Source of the DNA: Amyelois transitella
Lineage: Eukaryota; Arthropoda; Insecta; Lepidoptera; Pyralidae
Length of the DNA stretch: 64,000 nt
Assembly: GCF_032362555.1 (NCBI RefSeq)
Contig: NC_083519.1
Span: 4,171,501 to 4,235,500, forward strand
Direction: 5' to 3'
The notes beneath the pieces were generated by a model. That model saw only the letters and a list, made by a program, of their open reading frames with translations. It was not told the DNA's origin and did not search any database. The translations under genes and the position numbers were made by a program. Shown in pieces: positions 23,401-35,200 of the stretch (the stretch's first letter is position 1; every line of letters starts with the position of its first letter).

Positions 23401-26120
23401 TGTCATAATATTTGTGGACTATGTAATCATTGTTCAACCACTTCACTTATGATGTTAGTAAATGTAAATTAAGTTAATTTTTTGTTCAATATTTTCTACG
23501 AACACAACTACTTTTGTAGGCACCTTCAAATAGTTTACAAGTGCAATAAACGTTGTCAAATTTATCAATTAATGCTTATAAAGTCGTCAGAAATGTATTT
23601 ACATTACAAACACCAAAATTAACACTCAATAATTCTCAGTACCAAAGACATCAACGAAGTACGAATGTCAAAATATAATTTTCAGTGATCGTAAATAGAT
23701 TTGATATTCGTCGAGTATATCCTATAAGAATGGTTCGAGAATTGAACTCTTGTTTAGTCACCCTGACTTGCCTTGAAAATTAATCTTGAAAATCTTCTTT
23801 TCCTAGTGTCCTTTGTTAGCATTATCATCAATTCTCTTAAGATTCATCAGTTAAGGTTAAAAGCATTGAAATTCTAGTATGTATATGAATTGCTACACTT
23901 TTAATAGTCACTCATGTTCCTGTTCTGTAATTCTTGATGCTTTCCTTAAATCGCCTTTTAAGTTTCCTCGTATACCATTCATACGAATAATTGGAATGGT
24001 CTTGTCCTAACAGGATTTAAGCAAGTGATACATAAGTTGTATATTTACGTTTATTTTTTATTTTACTAAGTACGAATCATTTAAAGTCACCCGATAACAG
24101 CTCTCTACAATGTTCGTTGTTATTGCCAGGTATTATTGGGTCCAAAGTGCCATCATTACGTACTTATATTTTAATTGTGATTCAGAATCCAGTAAATATA
24201 GGCCTTGACAGTTAATTACTCGTCTATGTATAAGACTATGGCAAAATATGTATATGTAGTTCGTCTCCTATATGTCATGCTAATTAGATTTGTATGCTTA
24301 CAGCAAACCTTAATTTGCACATCACCTATGGATAAATAATGCACATAGTTACATTGCTAGCTTGTTTATATTACTAACTAAACGTTGGATTTCCTGTATA
24401 TAATTGCAGTAAGTTTAAACCTAACTGGTTTAAACTGAAACACTTTACAGTGTTATCTTTACGAAGTATGTATTCTCAATATCAAAAGTTGTAAATATGC
24501 ATTTATAATATTTTTGTAGTAACTTTTTTTATTAGGAGCTAGCTTGAGTCAGTACTAACACTTGTGCCACTTGGATAAAAAGTATATCATATTGTGGCTA
24601 TGAATACTCAAGGCTTATTCTGTGCCTCGTTCGTATGTTCGTCATCAAAATCGGCTCAGTAGTTTTTGAATTACAAATCAAAATACAAATATTTTATCTT
24701 TGTTATATTAGTGTGGATGGAAGTAAAGACCAGTCGCGTAATTTTTTGTTTTTTTTTAGAATGAAATGTTCCCTATGACTTTCTTGCCAAATCTTTCCAA
24801 AGTAAGCAACAGTGCCCTAATTGTTTTGAAACTTACCCTAAAAGGCAATTGAAAATAATGAGAGAGGCAGAGAACACTGTGGTTTACATCTCTACTTTAC
24901 GTAGAGATATTTGAACCATCTAAATCAAAACATTCGTAATTGACAATTTGTACAAAAATCTAACACAATACATACATATCCGTACGTCATGTATACATTC
25001 ACTGCGGGGCAGACACAGCCATCAGTCTTGAAAAGACCACAAGACCACGTTCAACTATATGTTAAATAACAGGTTGCTAGCCTATCGCGTACAAGAAGAA
25101 TCCCAAGTTAATTAGTTTTTCCCTTAGTGACCTTTTATGACATCCATGGGAAAGATATGGATGTGGTCCTATTCTAATGCGCCGGGAACCACACAGCATA
25201 CGCAATCGCAGTATGATTGTGTATTTTTTATATACAAAACACAGCGTTTTCTTCAAAACAATAGTTACTCAATTTGCAGAATAATGTATTGTTCCGTGGT
25301 ATGGTTCAAATAACGTTGAGTCAAATGTAATACTCAGAAATTAGGCTATTTACGTCACGATTGTATGGTTCTAAGTTATATGCACACCTACACATATGTA
25401 CATCCATTATACTTGCACTTAAGGGATACAGGGTAGACGGAGTCAATAGTCACAAGACTCGCGAACGTTGGAACTGAGATCCACTGCCATGTGGTTCCCG
25501 GCACTATAGAAAAGAAACTCCGCAATTTTTCCGTCGATATCGTAAAAAGACGACTAAGGGAAAGCCAACTAAACTTGGGGTTCTTCTTAAAGGGGCTGGG
25601 CTAGCAACCTGACATTATTTGAATCTCAATTCCATCATAAAGCTAACCTTTTAGTCTTTGAAAGACTATTGGTTCTGTCTACCCCACAATGGGTATAGTA
25701 CGTCATTATATATATGTTTGAATGTGAGAAAATCAGGTAATTAATATTAGTGTGTATTGGTTAAAATATAAAAGAGTGTTAAAATTTTTTGTGAGTTTGA
25801 CAATTTATTTGTTATCTCTTTACGTATACGAGTATAAAATTCGATTTTTTTTTGTGTAAATTTCCCACGCACTTAGCAAAAGAATACAGAGTACAATATA
25901 CAAAGTACCTAAGTAAGTATTTAAAAGGTACTTTCATCCCGGAAAAAGTACTGGTTCCGTTGCTCTGTTAACTAATTTATGCAAACGATTATAAATTAGA
26001 AACAAAAACTACTATGAAATAAATATTTTACATACCAATGTCCTGTGGTAAGTAAGACTCTTTGGAGATCCATTCTTTGATCATTGCCACATCTTGTTTG
26101 GTAATTGTTGAATTCTCCAT
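17408..26120 (-). CDS. CRAL-TRIO domain lipid-transfer protein, gene 2 (six coding exons)
   Basis: Reading on the minus strand, the exons are 26120-26036, 20440-20281, 19254-19002, 18693-18583, 18149-18016 and 17516-17408 (TGA). This gives 283 aa with GT-AG introns and exon phases identical to gene 1. Visible parts: an N-terminal helix (MENSTITKQD), the CRAL-TRIO-N segment DDFMLWKFLNSCYG, the lipid-binding domain with IIVLDIKDYHLK and VKEVHVVNCPSYY, LPKDYGG at residues 222-228, and the C-terminal signature GSFRTLAID. The fourth intron (18150-18582) is short; the first, 5.6 kb, is full of repeats. It converges with gene 1. A 3' splice site (CTACAG) directly abuts the ATG, which implies a leader exon. 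A family member acting as an intracellular lipid or retinoid carrier is secure; the ligand is not known. Confidence 0.9.
20543..20762 (-). repeat. Repeat B, nearly complete copy
   Basis: Minus-strand copy in intron 1 of CRAL-TRIO gene 2: TATCACGTCTCCATCCCTTA, AGAATCCCAAGTTTATTAGC, GTCGCCTTTTACGACGTCCA and an end near CAAGACACAT. Confidence 0.8.
20905..21095 (+). repeat. Degenerate lepidopteran interspersed repeat (GTGCGAAGCCGG end)
   Basis: Contains GTCGCTATTTTAGTCTGTTT, GGATTTTGATGCGGTTTTTT, AGTGTTTCAAGAGGAAGG and CCCGTGCGAAGCCGGAGCGG. I recognise this as a common repeat in moth genomes; its class is not clear from this copy. Confidence 0.6.
21497..21690 (+). repeat. SINE-C copy with tRNA-like head
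   Basis: The head has an A-box-like TGGCGCAGCGGTAG and an exact B box GGTTCGAATCC (21549-21559). It is followed by the family body GCATGATGAGAAAAGAAC, TATAAGTATTTATT, and the tail CTCGAACTTACTTCGAGG with GCTAACTCAATATGTC. The acceptor stem does not pair, so this is a tRNA-derived SINE and not a working tRNA gene. Confidence 0.8.
22068..22206 (+). repeat. Repeat B, 3' half
   Basis: Plus-strand copy: GGCAACCTGTCACTATTTGA, AAAAGCTGAACGTGGCCTAT, CTACCCCGCAAGGGATATTG and the tail TGATTATATGTATGTATG. Confidence 0.85.
23005..23205 (-). repeat. Repeat B copy
   Basis: Minus-strand copy with CATACATACATATAGTCACG, AGAATCCCAAGTTCCCCGTA, CACCTTTTACGATATCCATG and GAGATGGAGTGGTTCTATT. Confidence 0.75.
24600..24722 (+). 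repeat. Interspersed-repeat 3' fragment (TTAGTGTGGATG end)
   Basis: ATCAAAATCGGCTCAGTAGT, TTTTTGAATTACAAATC and the end TATATTAGTGTGGATGG parallel the element at 62126-62343. Confidence 0.6.
24970..25198 (-). repeat. Repeat B, nearly complete copy
   Basis: Minus strand: CACTGCGGGGCAGACACAGC, ACGTTCAACTATATG, AAGAATCCCAAGTTAATTAG, GACATCCATGGGAAAGATAT and the terminal GCCGGGAACCACACAGC. Confidence 0.8.
25385..25470 (-). repeat. Repeat B fragment, back-to-back with the next copy
   Basis: Decayed minus-strand tail portion: ACTTAAGGGATACAGGGTAG and GTCAATAGTCACAAGACTCG. It directly precedes a plus-strand copy, forming an inverted pair. Confidence 0.5.
25489..25725 (+). repeat. Repeat B, nearly complete copy
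   Basis: Plus strand: ATGTGGTTCCCGGCACTATA, ACGACTAAGGGAAAGCC, GGGCTAGCAACCTGACATTA, CTGTCTACCCCACAATGG and a decayed TATG tail. Confidence 0.8.
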
Positions 26121-26500
26121 CTGTAGATTTCAAATACATATTTTTTTGGCTAACATATACTTAAAAAATTTACTTCAATTTCAGTCTTCACAGAATTGAC
26201 CGTAAACAATGAATATGACTATGGAGATGGATTTTTTTTAATATCATTTGTCAAAATTAATTAGGAAGTTAAAATTTTTAACATTCGATAATTCCTCTTT
26301 GCTCAGTAGATATGAACTTATAAGTAAACAATGACTGTAGTACGTAGAGAAAAAAATCTGTAGGAAATTAGCCGGCTATGGAATAAAATTCATAACTTAG
26401 AAAAAAAGTGATTAAGTTATATTTACCAAAATTATGAACTTTTAGGCGTTTTAAGTTAATATCTTAATTTTGCAGTTTTCAAATTTAATAAATTCCTTAC

Positions 26501-26720
26501 CTTGTGTCCAGGAAAGATTTACAAATATTAAACAATAACTCGTTACACTTTCTGATAGACTTCTGCGTAACAATCACAAATAATACAAGTTATAAAGCCA
26601 AGTTTACACCGGAACACAAAGACTGCGTTACGTCCGCATTTGTTGACGCCTGTTGGCATTATAAACTTAAACTAGTCTTTCTCTTTAGCAACCTGACATT
26701 GACCGATCACAGATAGTGCG
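26501..26720 (-). promoter_or_regulatory. Candidate untranslated first exon and promoter of CRAL-TRIO gene 2
   Basis: A strong minus-strand donor (CACAAG|GTAAGG, last exon base 26501) lies about 380 bp upstream of the gene 2 ATG, whose own acceptor abuts it. TATA-like stretches (TTATAAC) occur on the minus strand near 26590 and 26730. The exon's start is unknown. Confidence 0.35.
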
Positions 26721-27695
26721 TGCCTGGCCTTATAACTAAGTATACGCATTTGTTCTTTTCGAACGATTGTCTCACTCCCATCTCATATGGCATTTTCAAT
26801 GTTATTTATATCAAATTTATTATAATTTCGATTACCCTTTACTTTGTTGTCATGATTAAGTATTTAGCTCTACGACCATTGATCTAAGGTTTTTATAGAT
26901 GTTCCATTGTTATTGCTGATTACACTGCGCTCACGAGGAAAGCGGGAAATATTTTTTTTGCTCTTATGAATTACTAACATTGTAAATAATAGCATAAAAC
27001 TTAAGTTCATCTCTCGACTGATAGTGAGTACTCCCTTAAGAATGTAAGATTGACTCCGAAAAATTACATCAATACGCTATAAAATGTTTTAGATGTATAA
27101 ATTGCCCGAAAATCTCTTTTGAATGAAAAGTTTGGAAGACATATTTAGTTTCATCAGCAGTTTATTATTGTACTTTGACCATTTACCGAGGTAATGGAGG
27201 CGATTATTCAGGCTCGACCAACACCAAAGGGCAGATCATCCGCCAGGTCAGCTGTTATCTTCTGAACAGTATGAGTAGGTACTTTTGTAATAAGTAATAT
27301 TGAAATATAAAGAAATAAATGGTTGTTTATAGATTTTCTTAGTCTAAGCGATAAAATAAAAATTCAAAAGGAGGATGTTAGTTTATTTGATGTTCATTAA
27401 CATAAATAATAATACATGTTTGCAATTAAACTAATGAAGCAGGAACTGAATGCGAGACTTAATGAGGCGTGAGACATAAAATATGTTTAGATCAAATATT
27501 AAGTACTAAAGTCTACGTTTCAGCTACATTGTATACTAACAATTCATCTACTTAATTGAGATGATCACACTCAAGTATCTATAATTATGTTATATAGCTG
27601 TACACCTCATGATTACCATATAAATGCCCATTGTGTAAAATACTTAAATAATTGAAGAAAAGATATTGTATAAAAAAACACAATTATACTATCTT

Positions 27696-29690
27696 TTAAA
27701 TTTTGCTACGCCACTTTGTTATTAGATCATTTACAAATTTACTGCTAAAAATTATTTCCATAAATAAAATAAAGGTACCACTCACATATCCTAAAGCCAG
27801 TGCTAAAAATCCACCTTGCAAATGCTCAATGGATAGTGAATCAATACTTCTTTGACTCGATAAAGATCGCAACAATTTGGACCTCCTTCTCGCGTTAAAA
27901 CATCTGAAAAATCGTCTCACTGCTGCGTTTATCCCACTTTGTCTTAATGCACTCAACCTTTCGGAAATAGATTTCATGAAAGGGAATCCTTTCAGAGCTA
28001 TCATCTCCATCGGAACTGTAAACATAGTCTGATCAAACCTGTAATATCTGAATGTGCCAAAACTATCGCTTAGTTCTGGCATCATAGCTGACATATGAGT
28101 AAGCTCGAGCTGGCTACATAAAAGCGAAAAATTTCTATAAACAGTAACGTCTATTAAGGCTCCGGATATATCTTCTACATTAACCCACTGCTCACCAATC
28201 AAATTATCGAATGGATCACTAGAGTTAACAAATAAATCCCTCAAATCCTCAGTACCTCCGAAACTAAGACCACTAGAGACGAGTTCTTCTACTGTTTTGA
28301 TCTGATATTCAAAAGTCGGATTTCTCAACACGTCAATCAATTTAGTTTGGTAAGCAGTCAAATTAAGTATACAATATAAATTGAAAAACACGTAAAAAAT
28401 TCTCAAACTTTCCTTCTTTGGCCGAGCGTATGGACAAAATCCTAAAGTACAGGCCCAAGAATTAAGGAAACAATGGCCGATATATCTATTGTATGATGAA
28501 TCGCGGCTCAAACAACCCAATACAATCCAGACAAAAACACACATAAAGAAAGTCATACAGACACAAAGCCAAACTAATTTCTTAAATATTATAAATAGAG
28601 CTACCCAGCGCGGTGACGCATACGCTCGTGGAACTACCCAAGTGTAAGAATCAGATAGATAAAAAGTGCTGGCTTCAAAATCTTCATGAACATCGAAATC
28701 CGGAAATATTCCACCTAATAAAAGGTGCCCCTTTTTAGCGGACAACAATTTTAAAGCACCGTCCCACTCTCCGCCATATCTCTCCCCTCTGAACGATCGT
28801 ATGATTTGATATTCAGTTGTAAAATTAAATGTTTTAAATATCTCGTTCACCAAAAATACTTCCATACTGAATTCGTCCTTTTTGACGCTCACAAAAGGTT
28901 CTCGTTCAATAGCAATTATTTCAAGTGTACAGTCTTTCATATTTGCCGGTATTTGATTGGGAAAAAGACTTTTCTTATTTTTCAGCTGCCCTTTGTCACA
29001 CGAGTTCATGAGAAATGATCTATTTTTGGCGGTCTCGTTGAAATATCCGCAGTATTTTGGAGGTTCATATGGTTGCCATCCATAGATCAATGCACTTCTA
29101 ATGTTATTTTCATGGGGCACAATAACAACAATATCCAAGACATTGAAGTTATATAAACAGGTGAACATTCTTTCCACATAACTAATATTAGCTTGAGTAT
29201 TTGCAAAATTTAAGAACAATATTAGGAATTTGGCCCGAGAGTTCCAGTTTCTCGAACGAATAATCTTGCTTGCTAAGCGAGTGAAATCTTTATAATCGTC
29301 AGTGATAATTATGAAGTAGTCTGCTTCAGGAATTGGTTCAAAGTGATCCCTATGCAGCACGCCAATTCCTTCGTTTTTATCACTGCCACATATTGCTTTT
29401 TCATCTTCAGGACTAGATATTTTTATAGAGTATTTTATATCCTTGTGAAGAAACGTCAGTAGCGGTGCTATGAGTTTTGAAATAATACTTCCGTCGTTTG
29501 TGTTTGCGACAATCAAAAGCCCTGGGTTCTTGAAATCAGCTTGCACGACATTGGTGACACAACTTGTGAGATCATTCACTACAGTTGGTCCGTGCGGATT
29601 TACTCTAGATTGACCCTCTTTTATTAATAAAAATATAAAAACGATTTCTGCACAAAACATTTTGAGTGACTGTCGCTTATGAAGTTGCAA
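27696..29690 (-). CDS. Divergent ionotropic receptor (IR), single exon, intact
   Basis: An uninterrupted 664-codon frame. The N-terminus has a hydrophobic signal-like stretch (about residues 12-23, after MQLHKRQSLK). A long extracellular amino-terminal region follows. The S1 half of the ligand-binding domain begins near 253 (CTLEIIAIEREPFVSV) and ends at SYTWVVPRA (348-356), just before transmembrane helix M1 (about 370-392). Next come a pore/M2 segment (about 405-450, SLRIFYVFFNLYCILNLTAY), the S2 lobe (about 455-600) and M3 (about 627-649), followed by a short cytoplasmic tail. This is the order of insect IRs, chemosensory cation channels derived from ionotropic glutamate receptors. Lack of introns fits the divergent, taste-type IRs (in Lepidoptera for instance IR7d or IR85a groups) rather than conserved antennal IRs. 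I cannot assign the subfamily. The gene lies between two CRAL-TRIO genes and appears independent of them. Confidence 0.9.
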   Translation of the reverse strand: MQLHKRQSLKMFCAEIVFIFLLIKEGQSRVNPHGPTVVNDLTSCVTNVVQADFKNPGLLIVANTNDGSIISKLIAPLLTFLHKDIKYSIKISSPEDEKAICGSDKNEGIGVLHRDHFEPIPEADYFIIITDDYKDFTRLASKIIRSRNWNSRAKFLILFLNFANTQANISYVERMFTCLYNFNVLDIVVIVPHENNIRSALIYGWQPYEPPKYCGYFNETAKNRSFLMNSCDKGQLKNKKSLFPNQIPANMKDCTLEIIAIEREPFVSVKKDEFSMEVFLVNEIFKTFNFTTEYQIIRSFRGERYGGEWDGALKLLSAKKGHLLLGGIFPDFDVHEDFEASTFYLSDSYTWVVPRAYASPRWVALFIIFKKLVWLCVCMTFFMCVFVWIVLGCLSRDSSYNRYIGHCFLNSWACTLGFCPYARPKKESLRIFYVFFNLYCILNLTAYQTKLIDVLRNPTFEYQIKTVEELVSSGLSFGGTEDLRDLFVNSSDPFDNLIGEQWVNVEDISGALIDVTVYRNFSLLCSQLELTHMSAMMPELSDSFGTFRYYRFDQTMFTVPMEMIALKGFPFMKSISERLSALRQSGINAAVRRFFRCFNARRRSKLLRSLSSQRSIDSLSIEHLQGGFLALALGYVSGTFILFMEIIFSSKFVNDLITKWRSKI

Positions 29691-30749
29691 AATTGAATGA
29701 TTTTAGAACCAATAATGACCATGACCAATAATTGAATATGATTCATGCCATTTTTTTTATCTACGTGAATCTTCTTTTACCTTTTAATTGGTGCATTAGT
29801 GTGACATGTATCATTAAAAGCGTACATAACGTGTGAAGTTATAAAAGTAATAATGACCAGTAAAATTTCTATTGCAATTGCCCAGTCCGAGATTTATACA
29901 CGAACACTGTCTCTATAAAAATATTACTTTTGTGTACAGACGAGCTAAAAGGTATTCAATTTTAACTTTCTTGCGTTTTCTCCTGTTTGTTATCAAAAGT
30001 GATGAACCATCGAACCATGATAAATATGACATACCTAAATATATCTTCTTGTACACCAAAAACTACTAAAAGTTGACAAATAATTTTGATGCTAAAATAA
30101 AAAGTATGTTAAGTAAAAGAGGTTGAAAATTACCTTTTTTCCGCTTACAATATGAAAAATTTCAAGATACAATGTATGGGAAATTTGTAGATAGAAGGTT
30201 TAATAATAAAACAGTGGGATGTACAAACACTATTTAATTTATTATCTTATATTCAGATCTCTATGAATTTCTATGACAGAAAGACATGTAAATGCAACTT
30301 TTGAAATAAAAATGCTATACAGAGAAAAAAAACCCTTTGATCCACGTTCAAACAGATTTGTAACGTGAATGCAAATTTCAAAGATCCATATTTTTTACGC
30401 ATATTCTGATTCTCCTAAATTTCTAGTGCAAAGGAACAAAGTGTATAAAATTTTAAATTAAATGTAATTACATAATTTAAGTATTGAGAATACTTACAGA
30501 TTTAAATAATACTTCACATTTAATACTTGAGCGACGTGTTAAATATTTGACATCGCCTTGTGAGGTATGTACAGTGAAGTGCAAAAGTCTATACGAGAAA
30601 CTGTATAGTATATAGTTTTCATCCAAGATTTTAATAATTATATTCTAATATAAAATTTTGTGAAAGAAAATAATAAAACTGAATATGTAGATGAAAAGAT
30701 TTCGTAATATGAATTTATTAGTTCCCATTCATAAACCTCATAAATGATC

Positions 30750-30803
30750 ATTAGAGGAGACCCAACTTTAATTTCAATTAAAATTGGGTTTTCTCTTCTA
30801 ATA
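30750..30803. repeat. Imperfect hairpin
   Basis: TTAGAGGAGACCCAACTTTA on the left pairs, with a few mismatches, with TAAAATTGGGTTTTCTCTTC on the right across a very short loop. A related half-site AGAACCCAACTTTAATTTTT occurs near 63226. Confidence 0.55.
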
Positions 30804-31544
30804 TTTTTTACTTACACGGTGGTGGGAATAAGGAAGTTAATATAATAAGTAAAAAATAAATATAAACATGGCCAAATGATAAAAATAGCGCTAGTCCCAA
30901 AGTAAATTCGATACTATATTTGAAAAGCATATAAAAAGTTTTATTTATATAAACACACAACCAATAATTTCATACGAACATTTTATAACACAATACTAGA
31001 CTATAATTGTTAAGCTGTATATAAACTATTGCACTCGAGTATACATTTGCAAGGTCAAATATTTGACACAAATCGATAGTAAGATTATACAACATGTTAA
31101 TAACAAATTCGGATGATAATTATAGCTTTGTATTAATGTGTTACCTAATACTAAGACCCTGTATGTATTATAAAATTGAAACATTTACAACAACTTCGAA
31201 CTGAAGTTAAATAAATATATAAAAAGGGAATGTGTAGTTATCTATAAAATGAATGTGTATTATATTATAGCATTATAACAACTAGATTTTTATATCACAT
31301 ACTCGCATTTGTTTTCTACTTATATATCCACAAATTTTATAAAGAATACCTACTGTTCTTTACAATAAATTCCTAATTAAATCTGAAGTTACTAAAGACA
31401 AAAATGTAATACAAATAGAAATCATTAACTATCTTACAATGTGGCTATTCACGAACTTGGATAGGGAATATAACTGTGCCGTTATTAAAAATAAACCGAA
31501 AAAAAAAATCAGACAATCCCATAAACTATTACAGCTCATCATGA

Positions 31545-31622
31545 CCTTTCAGTTTTATCGAAACTGTTGACTCTGTCTATTCCGGAAGGGATAAGACGTG
31601 GATACTATATATGTATAATCCT
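31545..31622 (+). repeat. Repeat B tail fragment
   Basis: ATGACCTTTCAGTTTTATCG, TTGACTCTGTCTATTCCGGA and AGGGATAAGACGTGG match the plus-strand 3' third of repeat B. Confidence 0.6.
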
Positions 31623-32251
31623 ATATCAGAGCTCCCGAATAGCCCCGCTGATTGCAAACTTAAGCCGGGTACACACTGAGCAAACGAATGTTGGCATGAA
31701 AGTTTGTTGACTCCACTGACGTAAACTCATATAGAGATCAGTCGTTGGCTCATTCAATAGCTAGACAGACATGAGAGTTTGGCCTGACATTTATGTAAAA
31801 ATCCTAAATTGAAATTGATTTTGATTCTCGATACTTATTTCATGACTTGGCTCGACGGAATGATTTTTTTTGGGCCATTTCTTACACGACTGAAAACAAT
31901 AGGCGCAAGGAGTCTCGATCCGTAATATAAAAAGCTAGCAAAAGTCAGACAGTCCGGACACCGTCAATTTTGGCCGGACATGCAACCAAATAGCCTTACC
32001 ACTTTAACCGGACAAAATGTCAACCCTATAACATTGTCTTAAGCCAAACCGGACTAATAAAAGTTAGTGAACCCGAAATAGATTTCATACCAATATCCGT
32101 TGGCCTTCCTTAGCTCGGTGTGAACCCGACTTTATCTTTTATACTAAACTAACGGCAAGTTAACACAACTTTCATTCACTTGCTCCTCAAATTTGGCAAA
32201 ACCATATGACTTATATTATAAAACAGAGATGGAGTCAATGTATATCAAGTG

Positions 32252-35200
32252 TCAGTCGATGGCAAGCGCTCGGAAACTGGGGGTCACATCAGAAGTCGTT
32301 ACAGGAATGTCTTTGGATTTTATCTTCTTGTCAGCAACCCACAACTTACCTATTAGCCGCTCTCTGAAAAGGTTTGAACTTATTACATCGAAATGGTAAG
32401 TGACGGGCTTGAGAGCGTCAGACGTCGAATTGGTAAGGTGCCCGGTTGAAACGTGTGATGCGCAGAAAGGCACAGGTTCAAATCCTCGGCCATGTACCAA
32501 TGACTTTTTTCAAAGATACATTTCATTTCAAGTACATTAGTTTGAATACTAACTGAACATAAGATGAGGGAAAACATCGTGAGGAAACCTGCACATTCAG
32601 GCAACCGGATGTGTAACCGTGGATCCAATACGGGTTAGGTTTACCTGCAAAGGTTGACGAGATCAGATGGGGGTTCTGACTTAAAACCTGACTCACCCAA
32701 TCTAGGATCCATGGTCAAAGTCATACCCCAGGCTCCTCTCCAGAGAGGTGAGGATGCAACCGGGACTAAGCCAGGAGGAAGAAGAATTGTACCAATATTC
32801 AAGCTAGGAATTCAAAGCAAGTTCATAAGCCAATTCCTTAGTCGCCTTTAACGAAATCCATGAGAATTAGATGGAGTGGCCCTTTTTTATTGGTGCCGAA
32901 AACTATACAACACCATAAGTTAAAGATAAGATAGATTAAGATAATGATGTTGAATACAGTAGGCTTGATTTTGACCACCTTCGTTAGAAATAAAGTATCG
33001 GAACTTCACAACATTATAGATAGAAGCCAGTAGTAAAAAGTTAAGTATATATATATATATATATTTATTAAGGATCCTGAGTGAAAAATTATATAAAAAT
33101 CAAAATGACTATACGCAATAGTTGATCAAAGAGATAATTCCAGGCCACCCACCTCTGACTGTCCAACAAATCCATGACGTGTGTCATCTGTTCGTCCATA
33201 GACGCGAGGGTCCCGCCATAATCCGAAGGCAAGTCCTCCTTGCTCAGGTACTGGTATAGCGAGTCCGATTTTGGTGAGTGGAAGTGCATCTGTAACAAGG
33301 ACAATGAGAAACTCATATCAAAATATTGCATTGTCATCGGTCCTTGATACGTGTGCAAAGTTCTAAGTTGATCGACGTTTAGAAACCAGTGAAAATTAAG
33401 CTCAAAGATTCCGTTACATACATACATACAACCCAAGCTAATAAAAGCGTAGTAAAAACCAATTATTACCATTACAAATTCGAAACTATGTATTGGCCGG
33501 CTTGTTTACAGAAACACCAGATAATAAACTTTATTTTGTCGGCAACTCAAAGAATGGTTATTTGGACATCTTCAAAACCACCATTTGCAAACGGTCCATT
33601 TATCGAATATTGGTCTGTCATCATAAATGAATGTCGAATGACAATTGGCAACAGAGGAAAAGGCTCACCAAATCATCTTATTTTTCTCAATAGCACTAAT
33701 AAATTTCAACTAATATTATAAATGCGAAAGTAAGTTTTGTTGTTGTTAACTGAACCAATCATCTTAATATTTTGTAAGCATATATATTTTCGTATTGTAC
33801 CTTTCGTCCCGGAAAAAACTAAAGCTCCAATGGGATTTGAGAAAAACCTGTATTCTTTTGAAGGTGGCGCTAAATTCGCGCGGGCAGAGCTGCGGGTAAA
33901 AGCTAGTAATACATAAAAGTATTGCTAGGCTTCTTGGAGTCAGGGATTAAGGGAAAATCGGGAAATCCTCCCTGAGTACACCTCTAGACTACTTAACGTA
34001 CAAACATACATATGGTCAAGTCTAAATCCCTTGTGGGGTAGACAGAGCCAGCAGTCTTAAAAAGACTGATAGGGCACGTTCAGCTATTTGGCTTAAAAAG
34101 AAAAAAGAATCCCAAGTTTGTAAGTCTAAACCTTAGTCGCCTTTTACGACATCCATGGGAATGAGATGGAATGGTCCTATTATTTTTTGTACCTACTGGT
34201 TCCGGGAACCACACGACACATACTTTCAATCTCTAGACTTAGCGGTTTGAGCTCTACATCAATATCAGTCAATCGGACAGTCTTCTTTTATATTAATTTA
34301 GAAAGATAATTTACCATTTGCGTGATTTCAGGCCTTAAAATAGGTTTGAGCAGACCGAAGATCTTGTCAATGAACGCAGGCGCATTCACCACGTGAATCT
34401 GTTTCAGGCGGATCGGCATGGCTTCCTGAAATTACCAAAGAAGTATTGTTTATTCTTTGTGCTACAACTATCAAGATAGTAAGTACTTTTTATTCCAAAA
34501 TTCCCACGGGAGCGAAGCCCCGGGGTGCAGCTGATACTAAGTATTTATTTTTCCTTGTTTGCCGTACAAAATTGCATGAATTCGCAGAATTGACATTCTC
34601 TCAGCTTATTTAGAGAAATCTGACATCAAGCAGACGCCGGTTGTAAAATTACCCGCTTATCTTCACAACTAATTTAGGTAAAGGATTTAAAGTACATTTA
34701 ACTGAAACCCGACCTTGTAGTCGTCACAGACTAAATAACAGAATAGCTTTGAATGTCACAAGATGTTGTTAATTGACGGCACTAACAAGTAGTGCAAGAA
34801 GATTTCCCAACTGTACTCGGTGACAACGCAGCAGACCGTAAATGTTTTGCCATAACGTTTCACAGCATGCAAAATGTCATTTATACAATTATGCAACGGA
34901 TAACTCAACCGTTTGAACTCAACTCTTTGACGAGGAAAGATTATTCAAAGAAAATTAATAGGTAAGTATGAGAGAAAATTTTAATTCAACTGAAAAAGAA
35001 ATATGAGTATGACAATATTTTAAAACCAACTTCTTAAGCAATATTCATTCGATTTTGCTTGACTACAATGGCTTAGAGCAATTAATTGACTTAAAATTCC
35101 AGATAAAGATCCTATAGTGTATCCTATCCAAGAATGAAAAAACCCAGTCTTCCGCATCCTCAGTGCATTAAGTCAAACTCAATGCCATAATTGAAATCCA

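Larger units (their letters stand above)
29691..32251. other. AT-rich spacer between the IR gene and CRAL-TRIO gene 3
   Basis: No gene recognised. It contains a decayed hairpin (30750-30803) and a repeat B tail (31545-31622). Short open frames here lack family features. Confidence 0.5.

Noticed and set aside
32405..32500. tRNA gene
   Set aside because: A and B boxes are those of the SINE-A head; no proper cloverleaf.
33089..33472. 127-codon minus-strand frame
   Set aside because: Contains exon 5 of CRAL-TRIO gene 3 (33153-33289) plus intron read-through; not a gene of its own.
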